Numbered from the stretch's first letter, positions 17,101 through 27,146 are shown. The stretch is DNA of 64,000 bases from JAYXXU01 sp049301135 (GCA_049301135.1 JBAQKP010000286.1:1-64000), one strand, 5' to 3'. A program made the numbers and translations. The notes: generated from the sequence alone by a model not told the origin.

Positions 17101-20100
17101 TTAGGACTCACTGGCAACAGTTGAAGAGTTCAGCGGTTCAAAATCCTGCCACCGCTCTAACAACGGCTGATACAAACGCGCTGCATGCGCGGCCAGATGC
17201 TGCACCAGTGCCTGCTCCGCATCCTGACCCTGCAACATCAACTGCCAATCCGGATGCAGATAACAACTCTCATCTTCACTCGGTGCAATCCAACGATTAA
17301 AGCCCTCACCGCGCCATTTTTCCAACAAAGACTCTAACTTGTACTCGTAGCTGTCGGATTTTTTGACATAGCGTAGGCCGCAATCTTGATCCAACAGCAA
17401 ATCCGGCGGCAATACCCACGGCTGCCGCGCCGCTTGCTGCCAGACTTGAAGCCAATCCAACAAATACACCTGCGCTTGATCAGCCGCCACTGGTAACAGT
17501 CTAAAGGTCTGATGACTAAACACCATGATGCGCGAGCCACGACCGGCTTGCACGTCAGCGTCACTGGTCTGCCGATACACTTGCCACGCCAGATGCTCCA
17601 GCCACATGCGCAGACGATGCTTGCCCCGCCCGCTGTTGCCCAGCTCGGCCAACCATGTGTCGGTCGGCTCTAGCGGAACAGTGACTTGTAGCGACCACGA
17701 TTGTCCAGACTGATCATTCAGCACAATCGTCTGTTCGGTGACGACATCACAGCCGGTTTTGCCGCAGACATTAGCGCAATCTTGAATACGTCGTTCGATC
17801 AACTGAGCGGCTTGTTCGGTCGAGAGAAAATACGCCTGTTGTGCCGCACCGACTGGCAGCCGATCCATCAATAATTCGACATTGAGCGCAACATCAGTGT
17901 GTAAATGCGCTTGGCGCAAGTGATACTGATCAAGGGTATTCAGCGTCAAAGGCTCAAAGGTCGAGGCTTGCTCCTGCCGATAGATATTTTGAATTCGCGC
18001 TTGCTGTAAAAAATACCGCGCAGGCCGCAACAACTGCCCAATCATCCGATCCCACGACAGCGGGCTGTGACTCATCGATACCTGCTGCTGGGCAAACGCC
18101 GCCGCCCACACCACCGGCACGGGCTTGATCAGCGGGGTATACAGTTGCTGCGCGACCTGATACCACAGATCGGCCAACATGCGCGGCTGGGTATACTGCT
18201 GACGCGGTTGCTTCGGGTCGGCCGCAGTAAAATTATCACGCTCAAACGGCAATAAGCTATGTTGGCGCACGATACAACGCGCCAGCACCTCCTCGCCGGT
18301 TTCCAATCTGGTTTTGGTGTTTTTTTCAGGTTGATCTAACACCTCTTGCTCTGAGGAATCTTGATCAGACGACACGGCTTGGGCTTTTTTGTCCTCGACC
18401 CTCTGCGGCTGTAGCTCTTGGGGTTGTAGCTGTGCCGCAACCAAATCCAGCAACTCTTGTACCGGCGCAGCGGGTTGGCGTGGATGCACATCGGCCACAT
18501 CAAAGCCATTGTAAAAAATCCAGCAGGCTTGCTGTGCCAGTAATAACCCATCCAAAAACGCGCCCAACTCGTCTTCGTACCGTGAGCGATCACCAGCTTG
18601 CGCAGGCAAGGCTTTCATCAAGTCAAAATTACTGATCTGATCACGCGCCGGAAACTGCCCCGCCTCCAATCCGAGCATCACCACCAACTGATACGGTAAT
18701 GGCCGCAGTGTGCCTAAACGCGCAAAGGTCAGCCGACCAGACGGCTGGGAACCGGCAGGCGTATTACTGAGCGTCGCCTCGACTTCATCTAGCACAAAGC
18801 GCAGCGGCAACGGCACTGGCGGCAACTCCGACGCGATCAGATTGGCGCGCATGCCCTCGAGCGCATATTTAATCTGTTCCCATGCTTTGGTATCCAGTTC
18901 GGCGGCAAATTGCGCCAGCAGCTTGGCCTGAATCAGCGTGAGCCAATCATTGATGGTTAGATCCTGCACGCCTAAATAATGCCGCTCCGCGTCAAGCTGT
19001 TGATAAATTTGCTGCAAAGTCGCAATCAATGCAAAATCATCTGGCTGCACCGACGGCCACGCCAACACCCCCGCATGCACCGCCTCAGTCGGCAACACCA
19101 TGCCCAGTAGTAACCGGTCTAAGGCAAAGCGAAAGGTATAGCGCGTATCGCTGTCTTGCTCGCTGAGACTCTGACGCAAATGCAGTGGATCAAAACCGCG
19201 CTTAAAGCCCGCCGCAATCAACAAATCCCCCATGCGCTGCACCTGCTCACGACTCAAGCCGTAAGCGCGCTGCACGGCCGGCAGACTCAACCAATCCAGC
19301 AACACATCGTGACCAAACCGGCCGTCCAACAGATCAAAACAGCCCATCAGCGCCTGCCACAACGCCTCCGCTTCAGGTGTGGCAAGGCCAGTAATCTCCA
19401 CTGGAATATTCAGGTTCGGCTGACTGACACTCGGCGCAAACACTGCACGAATCAACGGCGCAATCCGTTGCAGATTCGGCGTGAGTACCAACACATCAGC
19501 CGGTTGACGCTGCGAATCCTGCGCCAACCACGTCAACAACTCCTCACGCAACACCTCAAGCTGCCGCAAGGCCGAATGACAAACATGCAGCACCAACGAT
19601 TGATCATCATCGGCCAGTACATACTTGGGTGCATCGGTCGGATCGGTCAGATGCAGAATATCCTGCTGAATTTTACCGAGTAAGGTCGCCGGATACGCAT
19701 CAGGAAACACATCGACCCAGTCACCATACTCACCGCCGGACATGCCACTCAGCAACGCAAACACATCACGCGCCTGTTTGCCCAAGCGGGTTAATAACGG
19801 ATGCCGACTATCACGCAATAAGGCGCGTTCGGGGTATTTTTGTGCATACCAACTCAGCCAGCGCGGATCCACACTGTCCGCCCAATACTCTTGCGACGGG
19901 TTATAATGCAACAGTTTAATCTCGGTATATTGACTCAGTTGCTTAAGAAAATTCAGCTCCGCCGGTGGCAGCAGCACCATGCTAAACACCGCCAAATGAC
20001 TCGGCAACTCACGCCGTTTATACGGCTCACGCGCCAGCGTATCCCAAAACTGTTGAATCACCGCCTCACGCGCTGCAAACACCTCCGAAAACAACACCTG

Positions 20101-20694
20101 CCACAGCTTGGCCTGCCACGGCTGCATCACCAAATAATGATCACGCTGCCATTTCGGTAGCGGCTCCACCATCCGATCAAACAACCCTTGCAAGTCCAGC
20201 TTGTCACCGCGTCCCCACAGATGCAGCCAGTCTGGCCGATACACCACATAAGCGGCAAACACCTGTGCAATCTGCTCGGACAAGCCCCAGATCTGCCGCC
20301 GAATCTGCGTCGGCGTGCCATCTTTGACTTTATTCAGTACCACTTCAAACTGCTGATACAGCAGCCCATCCGCCTCTGGGTTATGTAATAGATCATGTAA
20401 AAAACCAAAAATACGCCACTGCATCACACTGGCGGATAATGGCGCGCGTTCCGGCACATCGTTTTTGAGGATTTTGCTATACAGCTTCCACTGATACGAG
20501 CCAATAAAATCGGTCGCCACCTGCGCACAGATGCCATCTTGATCGGCCAACTGATAGCGCAGCCACACGCCGACCCCATGCGACGGAATCAAAATCTGAC
20601 GTGGCTCAAACACCGCAATCGGCTGTTCAGCAAAAAAATCGACTAATCCAGCCAGCAACAGCTCAATCCGTTGGCTTTGAATCACATGCAGCAT
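17101..20694 (-). CDS. recC: exodeoxyribonuclease V gamma subunit RecC
   Basis: The Chi-recognition subunit of RecBCD, an inactivated helicase/nuclease fold. Family hallmarks include the start MLHVIQSQRIELL, LIPSHGVGVWLRYQLA, FSMVLLPPAELNFL, ADVLVLTPNLQRIAPLI, IPVEITGL and FDLMKALPAQAGDRSRYEDELGAFLDGLL. At 1197 residues it is slightly longer than E. coli RecC (1122); part of the extra length is a charged stretch after LQPQELQPQRVEDKKAQ. The start ATG 20694 has AGGG upstream and matches the family; the frame is open to 20763. It is the first gene of the recC-recB-recD operon. Confidence 0.95.
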   Translation of the reverse strand: MLHVIQSQRIELLLAGLVDFFAEQPIAVFEPRQILIPSHGVGVWLRYQLADQDGICAQVATDFIGSYQWKLYSKILKNDVPERAPLSASVMQWRIFGFLHDLLHNPEADGLLYQQFEVVLNKVKDGTPTQIRRQIWGLSEQIAQVFAAYVVYRPDWLHLWGRGDKLDLQGLFDRMVEPLPKWQRDHYLVMQPWQAKLWQVLFSEVFAAREAVIQQFWDTLAREPYKRRELPSHLAVFSMVLLPPAELNFLKQLSQYTEIKLLHYNPSQEYWADSVDPRWLSWYAQKYPERALLRDSRHPLLTRLGKQARDVFALLSGMSGGEYGDWVDVFPDAYPATLLGKIQQDILHLTDPTDAPKYVLADDDQSLVLHVCHSALRQLEVLREELLTWLAQDSQRQPADVLVLTPNLQRIAPLIRAVFAPSVSQPNLNIPVEITGLATPEAEALWQALMGCFDLLDGRFGHDVLLDWLSLPAVQRAYGLSREQVQRMGDLLIAAGFKRGFDPLHLRQSLSEQDSDTRYTFRFALDRLLLGMVLPTEAVHAGVLAWPSVQPDDFALIATLQQIYQQLDAERHYLGVQDLTINDWLTLIQAKLLAQFAAELDTKAWEQIKYALEGMRANLIASELPPVPLPLRFVLDEVEATLSNTPAGSQPSGRLTFARLGTLRPLPYQLVVMLGLEAGQFPARDQISNFDLMKALPAQAGDRSRYEDELGAFLDGLLLAQQACWIFYNGFDVADVHPRQPAAPVQELLDLVAAQLQPQELQPQRVEDKKAQAVSSDQDSSEQEVLDQPEKNTKTRLETGEEVLARCIVRQHSLLPFERDNFTAADPKQPRQQYTQPRMLADLWYQVAQQLYTPLIKPVPVVWAAAFAQQQVSMSHSPLSWDRMIGQLLRPARYFLQQARIQNIYRQEQASTFEPLTLNTLDQYHLRQAHLHTDVALNVELLMDRLPVGAAQQAYFLSTEQAAQLIERRIQDCANVCGKTGCDVVTEQTIVLNDQSGQSWSLQVTVPLEPTDTWLAELGNSGRGKHRLRMWLEHLAWQVYRQTSDADVQAGRGSRIMVFSHQTFRLLPVAADQAQVYLLDWLQVWQQAARQPWVLPPDLLLDQDCGLRYVKKSDSYEYKLESLLEKWRGEGFNRWIAPSEDESCYLHPDWQLMLQGQDAEQALVQHLAAHAARLYQPLLERWQDFEPLNSSTVASES

Positions 20695-20763
20695 AGTTAC
20701 CCTGATCTCAATGATTGCACTGACGTGGCCACACGATGCTCGACTGGCAACCCATTCACACAA

Positions 20764-20792
20764 CTGTCATAATAACCAAGCAGCATGTCATG
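20764..20792 (+). promoter_or_regulatory. weak candidate Pho box before the first pstS
   Basis: CTGTCAT at 20764-20770 followed about 21 bases later by ATGTCAT (20785-20791). This resembles PhoB half-sites but the spacing is one base off two helical repeats of 11 and no clear -10 box is in phase. It lies in the 214-base gap between the divergent recC and pstS genes. Confidence 0.35.
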
Positions 20793-20908
20793 GTTGACCA
20801 AACGGCTGATGCCGCCTCTCGACTGGCCTCTGGCCAAGCGTGCCGGATCACTTGCAGCACATGATTTGCACCAAATCACCAACGCAATCCCACCCTTGGA
20901 GTTTGACC

Positions 20909-22000
20909 ATGAAAGTCTCCATCAGCGCCCTCGCTGTGGCTGTCGCATTCAGTATGACCGCTTGTAGCAAAAACCCCAACCCTGAAGCAACTGCCAGCAG
21001 CAGCGATGCGACAAGCAGTGCCGCACCAGTTGCCAGTGGTGGCAGCCGTGCCAATATCCAAATCGCCGGTTCATCGACCGTATTGCCGTTTGCCAGTATT
21101 GTCGCCGAAGAATTTGGCAATAACTTTCCACAGTTTAAAACTCCAGTGGTCGGCTCAGGCGGTTCAGGCGGCGGTCTACGGCAGTTCTGCCAAGGCACAG
21201 GCAACAACACCATCGACATCGCCAACTCATCACGCAAAATCGGCAGCGACGAAATCGAAAACTGCAAAAAATCTGGCGTGACCAAAATCCATGAAGTGAT
21301 GTTTGGTTATGACGGCATCGTGTTTGCCTCAGACAGCAAAGGCGCAAAATTTGCCCTGACGCCAAAAACCGTGTTTCTTGCCGGTGCGGCCAAAGTGCCA
21401 CAAAATGGCAAAATGATCGACAACCCGTACAGCAAATGGTCAGAAATCGACGCCAGCCTACCAGACCAAGCGATTACCTTAGTGATCCCTGGTTCCAACC
21501 ACGGCACGCGTGAAGTCTACGAAGAAAAAATGCACGCAGCAGGCTGTAAAGAATTTGCTGAAGTGCAAGCAATGGACAAAGACGCACAAAAAGAGTTCTG
21601 TCATGCAGTACGCCGCGATGGCAAAGTGGTCGAAATCGCTGGTGACTACACCGAAACCTTGGCGCGGATACAGGCCACCAATACTGCGGTCGGGGCATTT
21701 GGCCTGAGCTTCTACGACCAAAACCGTGACCGGCTACAAGTCGCCACTGTGAATGGCGTTGTTCCAAGCGTTGCATCGATTCTAGATGGCAGCTATCCGG
21801 TCTCACGCCCACTGTACTTTTATGTCAAAGGCGAGCATATGGGCGTGATTGCCGGACTGGCTGAATACACCGAGTATTTCCTAAACACCCGTGTATCAGG
21901 TGCGAATAGCCCACTCGAAAAAGCCGGTCTGATTCCACTGCCAGACGATGTGCGTGCTAAGGCATTGGAAGACTTTAAAAATCGCGGGGTTGTCCAATAA
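20909..22000 (+). CDS. pstS: phosphate-binding protein PstS, lipoprotein form
   Basis: The periplasmic phosphate-capture component of the Pst ABC importer, here membrane-anchored: a signal peptide ends in the lipobox SMTAC (Cys near residue 20), followed by a Ser/Ala-rich tether. The mature domain has the phosphate-binding pattern IAGSSTVLPFA, VGSGGSGGGLRQFCQG, IDIANSSRKI and SNHGTREVYEEK. Start ATG 20909 follows TTGGAG. It is followed by a terminator and then by a second, very similar pstS at 22260 that is not a lipoprotein. A candidate but weak Pho box lies upstream. Confidence 0.93.
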   Translation: MKVSISALAVAVAFSMTACSKNPNPEATASSSDATSSAAPVASGGSRANIQIAGSSTVLPFASIVAEEFGNNFPQFKTPVVGSGGSGGGLRQFCQGTGNNTIDIANSSRKIGSDEIENCKKSGVTKIHEVMFGYDGIVFASDSKGAKFALTPKTVFLAGAAKVPQNGKMIDNPYSKWSEIDASLPDQAITLVIPGSNHGTREVYEEKMHAAGCKEFAEVQAMDKDAQKEFCHAVRRDGKVVEIAGDYTETLARIQATNTAVGAFGLSFYDQNRDRLQVATVNGVVPSVASILDGSYPVSRPLYFYVKGEHMGVIAGLAEYTEYFLNTRVSGANSPLEKAGLIPLPDDVRAKALEDFKNRGVVQ

Positions 22001-22044
22001 TCGGCGGTTCAAACCGCACCGGCTCCACCCTCTGACCTCCCCCA

Positions 22045-22080
22045 AAAAACCAGTCCACTCACGGCTGGTTTTTGCATTTT
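22045..22080 (+). terminator. terminator after the first pstS
   Basis: AAAAACCAG pairs with CTGGTTTTT around an 11-base loop, followed by GCATTTTT. It separates the first pstS from the second, so the two can be expressed independently. Confidence 0.75.
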
Positions 22081-22110
22081 TATTGATGCTGACTGCCGCA
22101 CCAGCAACCC

Positions 22111-22172
22111 CTGTCACTAAAATGAAATATAGACATCACGAATCTGTCATTTATAAAACCTATAGTCATGCC
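22111..22172 (+). promoter_or_regulatory. PhoB-box array and promoter of the second pstS
   Basis: CTGTCAC at 22111 and CTGTCAT at 22144 are 33 bases apart, that is three 11-base PhoB repeats, with A/T-rich four-base spacers between half-sites (TAAA, ATAG, GAAT, TTAT, ATAG). TATAGT at 22161-22166 sits 17 bases from the start of the second CTGTCAT and would serve as the -10 box; the upstream copy shows the same CTGTCA-N11-TATAGA layout. Confidence 0.75.
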
Positions 22173-22259
22173 TGACCCAAGGACAGCCGTCCTGCATCAA
22201 ATTTGCGTCTTGTCACTGACCCATTTGTGCCGAATTTGCACGACTCACGAGGAATCATC

Positions 22260-23294
22260 ATGCGTCTAACCCAGCTCACCACTCCACTGGCACTTGCCGC
22301 AGCCACCACACTGGCACTGTCTGCACCCGCCATGGCGCGTGATAACGTGCAAATCGCAGGCTCATCGACCGTACTGCCATTTGCCAGTATTGCCGCAGAA
22401 GAATTTGGTAATAACTTTCCACAATTTAAAACCCCAATCGTCGGCTCAGGTGGTACAGGCGGCGGCTTCCGTCAATTCTGTCAAGGCACTGGCGCGAACA
22501 CCATCGACATCGCCAACGCCTCACGCAAAATTGGTGCCGACGAAATCGCCAACTGCCGTAAAGCGGGCGTGACCAAAATCCATGAAATCATGTTCGGTTA
22601 TGACGGCATCGTATTTGCGTCTGACAGCAAGGGCGACGCCTACGCGCTCAAACCACACCATGTATTCTTGGCGGGTGCAACACAGATCCCAACCCGCGAT
22701 GGCAAAATCATTGCTAACCCATACAAAACATGGTCAGAAATCGACCCAACCCTGCCGAATCTTGCCATTAATTTGGTGATTCCAGCGTCGAACCACGGTA
22801 CTCGTGAAGTGTACGAAGAAAAAGTTCACGCTGCGGGCTGTAAGCAGTTCTCACTGGTCAAAGCAATGGATAAAGATGCACAGAAAAAATTCTGTTCAGC
22901 CATCCGTCGTGATGGTCGTGTGATCGAAGTTGCCGGTGACTACACCGAATCGCTGGCCAAACTACAAGCCAACAAAGACGCGGTGGGCGCGTTCGGTCTG
23001 AGCTTCTATGAAGCCAACACCGACAAACTGCGTGTCGCCACCGTCAATGGTGTCGCGCCAAGCGTCGCCAACATCCTGAACGGCAGCTATCCAGTATCGC
23101 GTCCGCTGTATTTCTATGTCAAAGGCGAGCACATCGGTGTGGTTCCTGGCATCGCTGAGTACACCGAATACTTCCTGAACGCCCGTGTCTCCGGCAAAAA
23201 CAGCCCGCTTGACAAAGCAGGTCTGATCCCAACGCCAGATGACATCCGCGCCAAAGTATTGGCCGACTTTAAAGCCCGTGTCGTGGTTAAATAA
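22260..23294 (+). CDS. pstS: phosphate-binding protein PstS, soluble periplasmic form
   Basis: A second phosphate-binding protein, 344 residues, almost colinear with the product of the gene at 20909 (shared IAGSSTVLPFASI, EEFGNNFPQFKTP, FGYDGIVFASDSKG, SNHGTREVYEEK, YPVSRPLYFYVKGEH). It has a normal Sec signal peptide cleaved after APAMA and no lipobox cysteine, so it is free in the periplasm. AGGA precedes ATG 22260. The upstream promoter carries a strong PhoB-box array. The pair looks like a local duplication that diverged in anchoring and control. Confidence 0.93.
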   Translation: MRLTQLTTPLALAAATTLALSAPAMARDNVQIAGSSTVLPFASIAAEEFGNNFPQFKTPIVGSGGTGGGFRQFCQGTGANTIDIANASRKIGADEIANCRKAGVTKIHEIMFGYDGIVFASDSKGDAYALKPHHVFLAGATQIPTRDGKIIANPYKTWSEIDPTLPNLAINLVIPASNHGTREVYEEKVHAAGCKQFSLVKAMDKDAQKKFCSAIRRDGRVIEVAGDYTESLAKLQANKDAVGAFGLSFYEANTDKLRVATVNGVAPSVANILNGSYPVSRPLYFYVKGEHIGVVPGIAEYTEYFLNARVSGKNSPLDKAGLIPTPDDIRAKVLADFKARVVVK

Positions 23295-23355
23295 TCATCT
23301 ATCAACGTGAGTTAATCGCAGAATAAATCAGACAAGCGTCAACAACCCAATTTCA

Positions 23356-23388
23356 GCAGGTCGGCAGATTGTCGGCCTGCTTTTTTTT
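23356..23388 (+). terminator. terminator after the second pstS
   Basis: GCAGGTCGG pairs with TCGGCCTGC (one G-T pair) and is followed by eight T. It lets pstS be transcribed apart from, and in larger amounts than, pstCAB. Confidence 0.88.
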
Positions 23389-23424
23389 CATTAAATTGTC
23401 ACAATTACCTGACCTGATCGGCCA

Positions 23425-23464
23425 GTATCATTTTTCTGTCATATTGCACTCGTATAGTCAGCCA
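23425..23464 (+). promoter_or_regulatory. PhoB-box and promoter of pstCAB
   Basis: Half-sites at 11-base steps: GTATCAT (23425), CTGTCAT (23436), CACTCGT (23447), TCAGCCA (23458), separated by TTTT, ATTG and ATAG. TATAGT at 23453-23458 is 17 bases from the CTGTCAT start, the same geometry as at the second pstS. Confidence 0.65.
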
Positions 23465-23502
23465 CAAATCGAATGCAATTTTCAGCTTGTCACGGGGGCA
23501 GC

Positions 23503-24879
23503 ATGAACTTAATCCTGATCGCGGTACTGCTGGCGCTAATGGCGCTGGCCTACCAGATCGGCCTCAAAAAGAGTAAAGCGGTCGCCGGAGTCAATCAAAA
23601 CTCCGCCACGCTACACTCAAGGCCGGGTTATTACGGATCGTTGGTCGCACTCTGGTGTGGTATTCCAGCGTTTTTTGTCCTGATTTTTTGGTCACTGGGC
23701 GAAACCAGCATTATTCGTCATCTGGTGATGTCATCACTGCCAAGCGACATGATCGCTGGGCTAAATGGCGACCAGATCAATGTCATGATGGTGCGCCTCA
23801 GCCAAATCGCCTCAGGTTTTGGGGTCAGTGATCCAACCCAAGCAGAACTTGCTGCCGCCGCCCAGCTTAAAGGACTGCAAACCACTGCGATGCTGGCCAA
23901 AATTGCGGTGGTGGTGTCGATTGCTTTAGCGGGCTTGGCTTATGCACAGCGGCGGATTTCAGCCGATCTACGCGCGCGCAACAGTGTCGAAACCTTCATT
24001 AAAGTTGCACTGGCGGCCTCATCGGTGATCGCTGTACTGACCACGGTCGGTATTGTGTTGTCAATGTTCAGTGAAGCGATGCGCTTCTTTAGTTTTGTCA
24101 GTCCGATGGACTTTTTCTTTGGTACAACATGGAATCCAGGCTTCTCGACCCATGGAACGTCGGTTGGCGAATACGGCTTGCTGCCACTGTTGTGGGGCAC
24201 GATCATGATCAGCCTGATCGCACTGGCAGTCTCTGTGCCATTGGGTCTGATGACCGCGATCTATCTGGCCGAATACGCCTCCAGCCGCACCCGCTCGATT
24301 GTAAAGCCGACCATTGAAGTGTTGGCAGGGATTCCGACCATCGTGTATGGCGTGTTTGCGCTGATCGTACTGGGGCCGTTCCTGTCCGCAGTCGGCGCAT
24401 CGGTTGGCTTGTCGATCAATGCCACCAGCGCATTAACAGCAGGTCTGGTGATGGGGATCATGATCATCCCGTTTATCTCCTCGCTGTCCGATGACATTAT
24501 TACGCAAGTACCGCGCGCGATGCGGGACGGCTCGCTGGGCTTGGGTGGCACAAAATCTGAAACGATTATGAAAGTGGTACTGCCCGCTGCCCTACCCGGC
24601 ATTGTCGGCGCGTTCTTGCTGGCTGCCAGCCGTGCGATTGGCGAAACCATGATCGTGGTGCTCGCGGCGGGTAACTCGCCCGTGTTGCACGCCAATCCAC
24701 TGGAAGCGGTGTCCACTGTCACCGTCAACATCGTCAAACAACTGACCGGCGACACCGATTTTGCCAGCCCGCAGTCCTTGGTCGCCTTTGCGCTGGGTCT
24801 GACGCTGTTTATGATTACGCTGGCCTTAAACGTGTTTGCGCTGTTCATCGTGCGTAAATATCGGGAGCAGTACGAATGA
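23503..24879 (+). CDS. pstC: phosphate ABC transporter permease PstC
   Basis: One of the two inner-membrane permeases of the Pst importer, 458 residues, of the large type found in Pseudomonas and Acinetobacter. An N-terminal pair of membrane helices and a periplasmic loop (about residues 60-130) precede the permease core with FFFGTTWNPGF, IMISLIALAVSVPLGLMTAIYLAEYA and the coupling-helix (EAA) region VPRAMRDGSLGLGGTKSETIMKVVLP. GGGGG precedes ATG 23503. It overlaps pstA by four bases (ATGA). Confidence 0.96.
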   Translation: MNLILIAVLLALMALAYQIGLKKSKAVAGVNQNSATLHSRPGYYGSLVALWCGIPAFFVLIFWSLGETSIIRHLVMSSLPSDMIAGLNGDQINVMMVRLSQIASGFGVSDPTQAELAAAAQLKGLQTTAMLAKIAVVVSIALAGLAYAQRRISADLRARNSVETFIKVALAASSVIAVLTTVGIVLSMFSEAMRFFSFVSPMDFFFGTTWNPGFSTHGTSVGEYGLLPLLWGTIMISLIALAVSVPLGLMTAIYLAEYASSRTRSIVKPTIEVLAGIPTIVYGVFALIVLGPFLSAVGASVGLSINATSALTAGLVMGIMIIPFISSLSDDIITQVPRAMRDGSLGLGGTKSETIMKVVLPAALPGIVGAFLLAASRAIGETMIVVLAAGNSPVLHANPLEAVSTVTVNIVKQLTGDTDFASPQSLVAFALGLTLFMITLALNVFALFIVRKYREQYE

Positions 24880-26243
24880 GTCAATCTCTCCATAGTCCCG
24901 CTGAACTGACCCCGCGTGAGGTCTGGCGCAACGCAGTCAAAGGCTCGCTCAAGCGGCGTAACCGGCAAGAAACGATTTTTAAGACGCTGGGCATTGCTGC
25001 GGTATCGATCAGCGTGTTCTTTGTGTTGATGCTGTTTACTAGTATTATTTCTAAAGGTTTGCCCGCCTTTTGGCAGACCAAAATCACAGCACCGGTCTAC
25101 TTCGATCCGGCGGTGATTCAGATTTCACCGAAGCCTACGCCGCAAGCGGGCGAAACGCCACAAGCGTTTCAGCAACGTGACTTTGCGTGGCAGTCTGAGC
25201 TGGGCATGGTGGATTGGCCGCTGATTCTGGAAAACACCTTAATCAAGGCTCGACCAGAACTCGAAGCCCAACGGGCAGACCTGCTGCCGCTGTACTCGAC
25301 CGATCAACGCTTCCGCCTACGCGACATGGTGATCAACGACCCAAGCATTATCGGCAAAACCGTCGAGATGAGCTTGCTTGCCGATGCCAACGTCGATGTC
25401 TGGCTACGTGCCAACGTAGACCGTAGCCTGCCAGATGAGCAACAACAGCTCGCACCTGAAGTGCGTAAAATCGCCGATGATCTATATGCCAGCGATTTGA
25501 TTCAGCTTCAGTTTAGCACTGAGATTTTTAGCAATCCTGACTCACGCAGCGCGCCAGCATCGGCCGGTCTTGCTGGTGCGTTCATGGGATCGCTGTACAT
25601 GATGCTGATCGTGATTTTCGTTGCCGTTCCACTCGGGGTCGCCAGTGCGATCTACCTTGAAGAATTTGCTCCGAAGAACCGACTGACCGACTTGGTTGAA
25701 GTCAATATCAATAACCTCGCAGCAGTTCCGTCGATTGTGTTTGGTCTACTCGGTGCGGCAATTTTTATTAACTACTTTAAACTGCCGTTGTCTGCACCAC
25801 TGGTCGGCGGCTTGGTGTTGTCACTATTGACCTTACCAACGGTGATTATTGCGACACGAGCCTCCTTGAAGGCTGTGCCTCCGTCGATTCGGCAGGCTGC
25901 ACTCGGGCTTGGCGCGTCGAAGATGCAAGGGGTGTTTCATCACACCCTACCGCTCGCCATACCGGGCATTTTGACTGGGGTGATTATCGGGATCGCCCAC
26001 GCGGTCGGCGAAACTGCACCACTGTTGTTGATCGGCATGAGTGCATTTGTCGCCAGCATTCCAGCATCACCGATGGATCAAGCCACTGCACTGCCAGTAC
26101 AGATCTATCTGTGGCAAGGTAACGAACTGCGCAATTTTTTTGAGGCGCGTACATCAGCGGCCATTATGGTGCTGCTCGCACTGTTGCTTTCTTTGAATGG
26201 CTTGGCAATCTGGCTCCGTAAGAAATTCGAGACGAGGTGGTAA
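24876..26243 (+). CDS. pstA: phosphate ABC transporter permease PstA
   Basis: The partner permease, 455 residues. One N-terminal membrane helix is followed by a long periplasmic segment (about residues 60-220), typical of the large PstA form, and then the permease core with GSLYMMLIVIFVAVPLGVASAIYLEEFAP and the coupling segment IRQAALGLGASKMQGVFHHTLPLAIPG. Its start overlaps pstC and its stop abuts the pstB ATG, so pstC-pstA-pstB is a tight operon. Confidence 0.96.
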   Translation: MSQSLHSPAELTPREVWRNAVKGSLKRRNRQETIFKTLGIAAVSISVFFVLMLFTSIISKGLPAFWQTKITAPVYFDPAVIQISPKPTPQAGETPQAFQQRDFAWQSELGMVDWPLILENTLIKARPELEAQRADLLPLYSTDQRFRLRDMVINDPSIIGKTVEMSLLADANVDVWLRANVDRSLPDEQQQLAPEVRKIADDLYASDLIQLQFSTEIFSNPDSRSAPASAGLAGAFMGSLYMMLIVIFVAVPLGVASAIYLEEFAPKNRLTDLVEVNINNLAAVPSIVFGLLGAAIFINYFKLPLSAPLVGGLVLSLLTLPTVIIATRASLKAVPPSIRQAALGLGASKMQGVFHHTLPLAIPGILTGVIIGIAHAVGETAPLLLIGMSAFVASIPASPMDQATALPVQIYLWQGNELRNFFEARTSAAIMVLLALLLSLNGLAIWLRKKFETRW

Positions 26244-27122
26244 ATGAACATGGTAAATACGCCCAACCCGAGCACAACCCCTGCCCAGACTAGTGTATCC
26301 TCCCACACCAGTATGCAGTTTGACCTTGGTAATAAAACCGTGACTGACCTGAACCAACCGACCCCGAAAGTAAAACTCTCCGCGCAAGACGTGCATGTGT
26401 ATTATGGCGATGCTGAAGCGATTAAAGGCGTGAGCCTCGACATCAATCAGAACGAAGTGATCGCATTCATCGGCCCGTCAGGTTGTGGCAAATCCACCTT
26501 CCTGCGCACCCTGAACCGTATGAACGACACGATTGATAGCTGTCGAGTCACCGGCAAGATCATCATGGATCAACAAGACATCTATGATCCGAGCCTTGAC
26601 GTGGTGTTACTGCGCGCACAAGTCGGCATGGTGTTCCAAAAACCGAACCCATTCCCAAAATCGATCTATGACAACGTCGCCTATGGCCCTAAGCTGCACG
26701 GCTTGGCCAAAAACAAGACCGACATGGACGAGATCGTCGAAAACAGCCTGCGCCGCGCCGGTCTGTGGGACGAAGTCAAAGACCGCTTAAAACAACCGGG
26801 TACCGGCTTGTCTGGCGGTCAGCAGCAGCGTCTGTGTATTGCCCGCACCATTGCGGTCAGTCCAGAAGTGATCTTGATGGATGAGCCTTGCTCGGCACTC
26901 GATCCGATTGCCACTGCCAAGGTCGAAGAACTGATCAGCGAGTTATCGACCCAGTACACCATCGTGATCGTCACCCACTCGATGCAACAAGCAGCTCGCG
27001 TGTCTACACGTACCGCGTATTTCCATCTCGGTGATCTGATCGAAGTGGACAGCACCGAAAAAGTCTTCTCCACCCCATCACATCATTTGACCGAAGCCTA
27101 TATCACCGGTCGTTTTGGCTAA
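26244..27122 (+). CDS. pstB: phosphate ABC transporter ATP-binding protein PstB
   Basis: The ATPase of the Pst system. Walker A is [19 protein letters not shown], signature [13 protein letters not shown], Walker [14 protein letters not shown] with the PstB-type cysteine, and the switch histidine in IVTHSMQQA. The first 45 or so residues form an extra N-terminal segment compared with E. coli PstB. A terminator follows at once and no phoU or phoB/phoR is present in the window, so the regulator genes must lie elsewhere. Confidence 0.97.
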   Translation: MNMVNTPNPSTTPAQTSVSSHTSMQFDLGNKTVTDLNQPTPKVKLSAQDVHVYYGDAEAIKGVSLDINQNEVIAFIGPSGCGKSTFLRTLNRMNDTIDSCRVTGKIIMDQQDIYDPSLDVVLLRAQVGMVFQKPNPFPKSIYDNVAYGPKLHGLAKNKTDMDEIVENSLRRAGLWDEVKDRLKQPGTGLSGGQQQRLCIARTIAVSPEVILMDEPCSALDPIATAKVEELISELSTQYTIVIVTHSMQQAARVSTRTAYFHLGDLIEVDSTEKVFSTPSHHLTEAYITGRFG

Positions 27123-27146
27123 TCCAAACCGTACCAGTCCCGAGAA

